Below, piece after piece: positions 13,767 to 15,691 of a stretch of 15,691 nucleotides of DNA. The DNA comes from Bacteroidales bacterium (GTDB lineage Bacteria > Bacteroidota > Bacteroidia > Bacteroidales > UBA932): the NCBI GenBank assembly GCA_016291185.1, contig JAEFAI010000042.1, positions 1 through 15,691 of the forward strand. The letters run 5' to 3'. The notes under the pieces were generated by a model. It saw only the letters and a list, made by a program, of their open reading frames with translations, was not told where the DNA came from and made no database searches. A program made the position numbers and the translations under genes. Each line of letters opens with the position of its first letter. Within the stretch, counting starts at the first letter, position 1.

Positions 13767-13797
13767 CAAAGTTACGCACATTTTTTAATTGTGCAAA
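13767..13797 (-). promoter_or_regulatory. Perfect promoter of the candidate small RNA, with inverted repeat
   Basis: TTTG (13794-13797), exactly 19 bases, TAACTTTG (13767-13774) on the minus strand. The spacer contains GCACA (13776-13780) and TGTGC (13790-13794), an inverted repeat between the two promoter elements that could be an operator. Confidence 0.75.
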
Positions 13798-13852
13798 CTT
13801 TTTCAACTTTTTTTTCAAAAAAATATGAAAAAAATCTTTTGAGTTTTTAAAA

Positions 13853-14530
13853 TTATTTATTAAGTAGCTCCGGACGGAGGCGTTTCGTGCGTTCCAAAGC
13901 TTGCTCATCTTGCCATGCGTCAATGAGTTTCGGGTTCCCGCTGAGCAACACGTCCGGAACCCGCCATCCGTTGAACTCGACGGGTCGGGTATAGACGGGC
14001 GGGGAGAGCAAATTGTCCTGAAAACTGTCGGACAGGGCGGAAGTCTCGTCGGTCAGGGCGCCGGGGATGAGCCGGACGATGGAGTCGGTGAGCAGCGCGG
14101 CCGGGATCTCACCGCCGCTGACGACGTAGTCGCCCACGGAGATCTCGCGCGTGACGAGGTGCTCGCGGATGCGGTGGTCGATACCTTTGTAGTGGCCGCA
14201 GAGCAGGATGAGGTTCTCCTTGAGCGACAGCTCGTTGGAGATGCCCTGGTCGAGGCGCTCGCCGTCGGGGGAGAGGTAGATGATCTCGTCGTAGTCGCGC
14301 TCGGCGCGCAGCTCCGCGATCATGTCATAGACCGGTTCGATGCGCATGACCATGCCGGCGTCGCCGCCATAGCTGTAGTCGTCCACGTTCTTGCGGGGGC
14401 CGATGCCGTATTTGCGGAGGTTGTGGACCCGGATGTCCACCAGGCCTTTCTTGATGGCGCGTCCGACGATGGAGTGGGAGAGGGGGCTCTCCAGTAGCTC
14501 GGGCACGACGGTAAGTATATCGATTCGCAT
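13853..14530 (-). CDS. trmD: tRNA (guanine-N1)-methyltransferase
   Basis: Methylates G37 next to the anticodon of tRNAs that read CNN codons, using S-adenosylmethionine; prevents +1 frameshifting. It is a cytoplasmic SPOUT-family dimer. The 225 residues are the usual Bacteroidota length. Motifs: the N-terminal [24 protein letters not shown] near 48-62, the knot segment [12 protein letters not shown] near 109-120 and [12 protein letters not shown] near 130-141. It stands alone here, without the rpsP-rimM-rplS neighbours common in other phyla. Downstream, only T-rich DNA with no GC hairpin is seen before the next promoter, so transcription may fade or read into the candidate small RNA region. 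Confidence 0.97.
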   Translation of the reverse strand: MRIDILTVVPELLESPLSHSIVGRAIKKGLVDIRVHNLRKYGIGPRKNVDDYSYGGDAGMVMRIEPVYDMIAELRAERDYDEIIYLSPDGERLDQGISNELSLKENLILLCGHYKGIDHRIREHLVTREISVGDYVVSGGEIPAALLTDSIVRLIPGALTDETSALSDSFQDNLLSPPVYTRPVEFNGWRVPDVLLSGNPKLIDAWQDEQALERTKRLRPELLNK

Positions 14531-14550
14531 GTTGCTTGGTTTTTGTCCCG

Positions 14551-14588
14551 CAAAATTACCCTTTTTATTTTATATTTTAGTATATTTG
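14551..14588. promoter_or_regulatory. Divergent -7 boxes for trmD and the DUF349 gene
   Basis: TAATTTTG on the minus strand (14551-14558) is 20 bases before trmD, and TATATTTG on the plus strand (14581-14588) is 30 bases before the DUF349 gene. Neither has a clear TTTG at the standard distance; the shared 22-base spacer is AT-only apart from one G and one C-rich edge. Confidence 0.45.
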
Positions 14589-14618
14589 TCAGCTATAACA
14601 TTTTTAAACTCTGATAAT

Positions 14619-15691
14619 ATGAGCGAGAACATCATTCCTGAGGAGATCCGCAAGGTCGCCGCAGATGTAGAGAATCAGGTGGTAGAAGCCACCGAGCAAG
14701 CCGCCGAGGCCGTCGCTGAGAAGGTCAGCGATGTCGCGGACAAAGTCGAGAATTTAGCCGACAAGTCCCTCTCGGAGCTCTCCGACATGTTTGTTGAACT
14801 GAAAGACAGCGCGGAGCGGATGACCCGTTCCAAGGAGGCGGAGGCAATCAAGTCCGCTTTCTATAAGCTGTTGGGCCGCCTCAAGGGCGAGAGCGGCGTG
14901 TCGGACGAGACGGCATCCAGCCAGGACAATCCTTTTGAGGCCGTTGAGCAGAACTTCAAGGCGCTGTATGCCGACTACAAGAAGGAGCGCGCCGAGTACA
15001 ACAAGGAGCAAGATGCCCGCCGCGAGGAGAACCTGGCCAAGAAGCAGGCCATCATCGAGGAGCTCAAGGCCCTCGTCGAAGGTCAGGAAGATGTGAGCGC
15101 CCAGTTCCCGGCATTCCGCGAACTCCAGAACCGCTGGAGGGAGGCAGGCCCCGTGCCCGCCACCGCATTCCGGGACGTCAACGATACCTATCAGTTCTAT
15201 GTGGAGAAGTTCTACGACATGGTCAAGATCAACCGCGACCTGCGCGATCTGGATTTCCGCAAGAACCTCGAGGCCAAGGAAGCTTTCTGCGAAGCCGCGG
15301 AGAAGCTCTCCGAGAACGAGAACGTGGTGAGCGCCTTCCACGAGCTGCAGAAACTGCACGAGCAGTGGAAGGAGTTCGGCCCCGTGGCCAAGGAGAAGCG
15401 CGAAGACATCTGGAACCGCTTCAAGGCCGCTACGGCCGTGATCAACAAGCGCTACCAGGCCCACTTCGAGGGGCTGAAGGAGCAGCAGGCGAACAACCTC
15501 ACCAAGAAGACGGAGCTCTGCGAGAAGACCGAGGAGATCGCCGCCCGCGAGATCACGAACACCGCCGGCTGGAACGCCGCCTCCAAGGAGATCGAGGAGA
15601 TCCAGGCCGCCTGGCGCCGCATCGGCTACGCCACCAAGAAGGACAACCAGAAGATTTACGACCGTTTCCGCGCCGCCTGCGACGCGTTCTT
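14619..15691 (+). CDS. DUF349 coiled-coil protein (3' end beyond window)
   Basis: The 357 visible codons begin at ATG 14619, 30 bases after a TATATTTG box. The N-terminal 100 residues are acidic, Ala/Glu/Lys/Val rich and helical, a likely coiled coil. DUF349 repeats of about 70-75 residues follow, at roughly 125-200, 205-275 and 280 onward, with the recurring pattern F-ELQ-W-E-GPV near W176, W251 and W331. No signal peptide or membrane segment is seen, so it is cytoplasmic. Proteins of this kind in Bacteroidota have about 600 residues. The function is unsettled; E. coli and Pseudomonas DUF349 proteins are tied to nucleoid or stress phenotypes only loosely. Confidence 0.9.
   Translation, partial: MSENIIPEEIRKVAADVENQVVEATEQAAEAVAEKVSDVADKVENLADKSLSELSDMFVELKDSAERMTRSKEAEAIKSAFYKLLGRLKGESGVSDETASSQDNPFEAVEQNFKALYADYKKERAEYNKEQDARREENLAKKQAIIEELKALVEGQEDVSAQFPAFRELQNRWREAGPVPATAFRDVNDTYQFYVEKFYDMVKINRDLRDLDFRKNLEAKEAFCEAAEKLSENENVVSAFHELQKLHEQWKEFGPVAKEKREDIWNRFKAATAVINKRYQAHFEGLKEQQANNLTKKTELCEKTEEIAAREITNTAGWNAASKEIEEIQAAWRRIGYATKKDNQKIYDRFRAACDAF

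Overview
The window looks like chromosomal DNA from a GC-rich member of the Bacteroidota, most likely Bacteroidales. The reasons are the many upstream elements of the Bacteroidota housekeeping promoter type (TTTG, about 19 bases, TAnnTTTG), the lack of Shine-Dalgarno sequences, a SusD C-terminal remnant, a TonB-dependent receptor, the DUF4922-SpoIID fusion, HU-CCDC81 and DUF349 proteins, and a tRNA-Asn of the Bacteroidales form. Genus cannot be read from the sequence; a Cryptobacteroides- or Rikenellaceae-like gut lineage is only a guess.

Left region (1-5017, minus strand): a tight four-gene operon reads, in transcription order, HU-CCDC81 membrane protein, Nudix hydrolase, DUF4922-SpoIID fusion, AmpG-like MFS permease (cut by the left edge). 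The junctions are a 4-base gap, a one-base TAATG overlap and an 11-base overlap. The gene content points to cell wall (muropeptide) handling. Three of the four genes carry in-frame, hairpin-rich inserts in poorly conserved linkers, which resemble coding-region palindromic repeats. Next comes a complete plus-strand tRNA-Asn(GTT) with its own consensus promoter and a strong terminator.

Middle region (5147-9005): a minus-strand pair of exported enzymes (glutaminyl cyclase-like lipoprotein, then sialate O-acetylesterase) diverges from a plus-strand secreted histidine phosphatase of the MINPP/phytase type. That gene converges on proBA, with a hairpin across the proA stop codon.

Right region: proB-proA (minus) is preceded by a short remnant of a SusD gene. 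Then comes a minus-strand pair, a His/Cys-rich small exported protein and a TonB-dependent receptor, probably a metal uptake module. The pair is bracketed by two identical 27-base palindromes. One is the receptor's terminator; the other lies at the end of a roughly 120-nt transcription unit that has a perfect promoter, a 13-codon mini-ORF and two hairpins, and no annotated product. This candidate small RNA or leader is the most likely undescribed element here. The window ends with trmD (minus) diverging from a DUF349 coiled-coil protein (plus, cut by the right edge).
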